Assembly (NCBI RefSeq): GCF_006575665.1
Contig: NZ_CP041253.1
Span: forward strand, 2,579,001 to 2,643,000
Direction: 5' to 3'
From: Echinicola soli
Lineage (GTDB): Bacteria; Bacteroidota; Bacteroidia; Cytophagales; Cyclobacteriaceae
Length of the DNA stretch: 64,000 bases
Part shown: one piece after another, positions 62,557-64,000 of the stretch
Numbering within the stretch: the first letter of the stretch is position 1
Layout: each line of letters begins with the position of its first letter
Notes under the pieces: generated by a model
Told to the model about the DNA's origin: nothing
Seen by the model: only the letters and a program-made list of their open reading frames with translations
The model's database searches: none
Position numbers and translations under genes: made by a program

Positions 62557-62645
62557 CTACACATTCCTATTGCTAAATTAAAGAGAAATATGCTTACCAA
62601 AACCACATGGAAATCTCTCATCTTCCAGAAATATTGCTTGGTCCT
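62557..62645 (-). repeat. Dispersed intergenic repeat family 4, copy b
   Basis: ACACATTCCTATTGCTAAA, GAGAAATATGCTTACC, GAAATCTCTCATCTTCCAG and AAATATTGCTT match 53790-53882 inverted. Confidence 0.75.
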
Positions 62646-62682
62646 CAAAATGTGCTAAAAAGGAGGCAAGCGAAAAAGTTGA

Positions 62683-62868
62683 GGGCATGAATCCCTTTAT
62701 TTCAATAGGATTTCTTTTTTGTTTTTTTGCCACAAAGATTCTAAGACCCAAAGCTGTTTGTTTTCCATGAAATTTGGAATCCGCCTACAAAACACTTCGT
62801 GTCTTGGCGGCTTCGTGGCGACATACCAAATGACTATAAATCTTCTCCCGCCCCCAGAAATATTGCTT
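62683..62868 (-). repeat. Dispersed intergenic repeat family 3, copy b
   Basis: GCATGAATCCCTTTATTTC, GCCACAAAGATTCTAAGACC, GGAATCCGCCTACAAAACAC and GCTTCGTGGCGACATACCAA read in the opposite direction to 27803-27985 and are almost identical to it. Confidence 0.85.
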
Positions 62869-62883
62869 GATCCATAACTATGA

Positions 62884-62989
62884 CGTCATTGCGACGACCA
62901 GAGGAAGGAAGCAATCTCGGCTTCGTGTGAAACATGGGATTGATTCTTTCCCAATAGCTACGGGATAGGCTATACTTCCTCGCAATGCG
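62884..62989. repeat. Dispersed repeat family 2, copy e
   Basis: CGTCATTGCGACGACCAGAGG, GAAGCAATCTCGG, CTATACTTCCTCGCAATG. A further fragment CGTCATAGCGAGCC follows at 63001. It abuts the family 3 copy. Confidence 0.8.
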
Positions 62990-63064
62990 GTAAATGAAAT
63001 CGTCATAGCGAGCCATTATATGCAAAAAAACACAGAGCCTTGTTGTTGGGATTTTAAAATTGAG

Positions 63065-64000
63065 TTAAAAAATCGTATTGGTAAAGGCAATCTTCACTTT
63101 CATCTGGAAGTTTTTGATCACTTTGAAGATTTCGATGAGGGTTACCTTTTCGATTTTGGTGAGGCTGTCGATGCTGATGAAGTTTTCGGGTTCCATTTTG
63201 TCCAGCATGATCTGTTTGGCTTGCCGGTCCAGTCGCAGTCCCATCAGGTAATAATAGGCTTGTTTAAGTTCCAAGAGTTCTTCTTCTGTGATATGATTGG
63301 TCTTAGCAAGGGCATCTAGTCGTTCGCCCGTATTGGTCAGGAAAATCTTGTCTTTGAGCGCAAACACCCGGGTGATGTCCACAATGGGCGTCATGGCCTT
63401 TTTGATATCAAAGACCTTTTGCTCACCAACAGTGAATGTCCTGATCCCCTTGAAAAAGGTCAGGGGAGGTTCGTATTGCAGGGCATTGGTGGCCATGTTA
63501 AAGAAAAAGCGTTCCAGCGGGACATCCAGCTGCTTGTCCATGTAGCCGTGCAGCTCATCCAAAATGCTGAAGTCCCCATAAATCGGACGGTTGTCGAAGA
63601 AAGTGGAATACTTCATGACCGTCTCTTGTGTGGACTCCATCATCCAGGCATCATAGTTGCGCTTCCAGTGGGAGAGTGAATGGGTCCATTTGGGGTTTTT
63701 GGCCATGAACCCGCCTTTGCAAAAGCTGAAACCAATGGTATCCAAATGAGAGGAGATTTTGTCGGCAAAGTCCAGGAAATATGCCCGAACCTCTTCACGG
63801 TGTTCGTTGGCTTTGTCCTCGTAAATGATCGCGTTGTCCTGATCGGTTTTGAGGGTTTGTTCTTTGCGGCCTTCACTTCCCAATGTGATAAACACAAACT
63901 TGGAAGGCGGGGGGCCTACTTCATGGATAACATCATCTATCACACGAAGGGCAATGGTATCGGAGACGGTGGTGATGACCTGATTGACTGTTTCGGACTT
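63065..64000 (-). CDS. DUF294-type nucleotidyltransferase domain protein, C-terminal part
   Basis: The frame is open to the right edge, so the 5' end (which usually carries cyclic-nucleotide-binding and CBS domains) is missing; 311 residues are in view. The nucleotidyltransferase core is FITLGSEGRKEQTLKTDQDN (GSxGR...DQDN), followed by the helical C-terminal DUF294 domain (YYYLMGLRLDRQAKQIMLDK). It would transfer a nucleotide to an unknown target, perhaps in signal response. The gene call starting at GTG 63943 is only an artefact of the window end. Confidence 0.9.
   Translation of the reverse strand, partial: KSETVNQVITTVSDTIALRVIDDVIHEVGPPPSKFVFITLGSEGRKEQTLKTDQDNAIIYEDKANEHREEVRAYFLDFADKISSHLDTIGFSFCKGGFMAKNPKWTHSLSHWKRNYDAWMMESTQETVMKYSTFFDNRPIYGDFSILDELHGYMDKQLDVPLERFFFNMATNALQYEPPLTFFKGIRTFTVGEQKVFDIKKAMTPIVDITRVFALKDKIFLTNTGERLDALAKTNHITEEELLELKQAYYYLMGLRLDRQAKQIMLDKMEPENFISIDSLTKIEKVTLIEIFKVIKNFQMKVKIAFTNTIF

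Larger units (their letters stand above)
62055..63064. other. Repeat island between peptide gene and DUF294 gene
   Basis: 1010 bases with no supportable gene. It is a patchwork of repeat family 1 (62320-62410), family 2 (62431-62534 and 62884-62989), family 4 (62557-62645) and family 3 (62683-62868). Short frames at 62201-62410 and 62834-63025 are read through these repeats and are not genes. The first 260 bases (62055-62310) are A+T rich and unexplained. Confidence 0.75.

Noticed and set aside
1..64000. CRISPR arrays, tRNA or rRNA genes, prophage and intact transposases
   Set aside because: No regularly spaced direct repeats, no cloverleaf with CCA-type ends, no rRNA motifs and no transposase or integrase domain were seen; the repeats found are irregularly spaced.

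Overview
The window looks like chromosomal DNA of a Bacteroidota member, most likely order Cytophagales, family Cyclobacteriaceae (an Echinicola-like marine glycan degrader). The evidence is two complete SusC/SusD pairs each preceded by an ECF sigma/FecR pair, many sulfatases and GH29 fucosidases, promoters of the TTTG / TAnnTTTG type, very few Shine-Dalgarno sequences, and a set of Bacteroidota-typical housekeeping genes (GWxTD, DUF2723, DUF3822, TIGR02757, DUF1573, and the pyrE-Nudix-coaD neighbourhood). The genus is inference. No rRNA, tRNA, CRISPR array, prophage or intact insertion sequence was seen.

Bases 1-26258 are accessory carbohydrate-use DNA. The first block (1-14343) holds the tail of a heparinase-like lyase, a sulfatase on the minus strand, ECF sigma + FecR + SusC (STN type) + SusD, two lipoprotein sulfatases and a GH29 alpha-L-fucosidase. 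The second block (16016-26258) repeats the plan: ECF sigma + FecR + SusC (STN type) + SusD, then a secreted zinc metallopeptidase with a C-terminal beta/gamma-crystallin domain and a second GH29 fucosidase. Together they suggest uptake and stripping of a sulfated, fucosylated glycan. The peptidase hints that at least one target is protein-linked. In each block, ligand binding by SusC would signal through its STN domain to FecR and release the sigma factor.

Bases 26571-61559 are mostly core genes: a small cluster of tiny envelope proteins, rlmB, a GWxTD protein, a methyltransferase and a GNAT enzyme, a large DUF2723 membrane protein, an Lrp/AsnC regulator, Nudix hydrolases, MATE and MFS transporters, prfB with its programmed +1 frameshift intact, ilvE, a PduO-type cobalamin adenosyltransferase, an ABC ATPase, a globin-plsC-gatC-TPR operon, an NfeD protease, a LysM protein, a TIGR02757 protein, pyrE, coaD-DUF3822, a RecD-like helicase and a DUF1573 protein.

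The end of the window (61672-63010) is unusual. It has a short double-glycine-leader (bacteriocin-like) peptide gene whose frame is broken by one TGA exactly where the first Gly of the cleavage site is expected. That gene is coupled by a TAATG overlap to a 62-residue two-helix membrane protein that could be its immunity protein. Upstream lies an island built from four families of dispersed repeats that recur in other intergenic gaps of the window. The window closes inside a DUF294-type nucleotidyltransferase gene.
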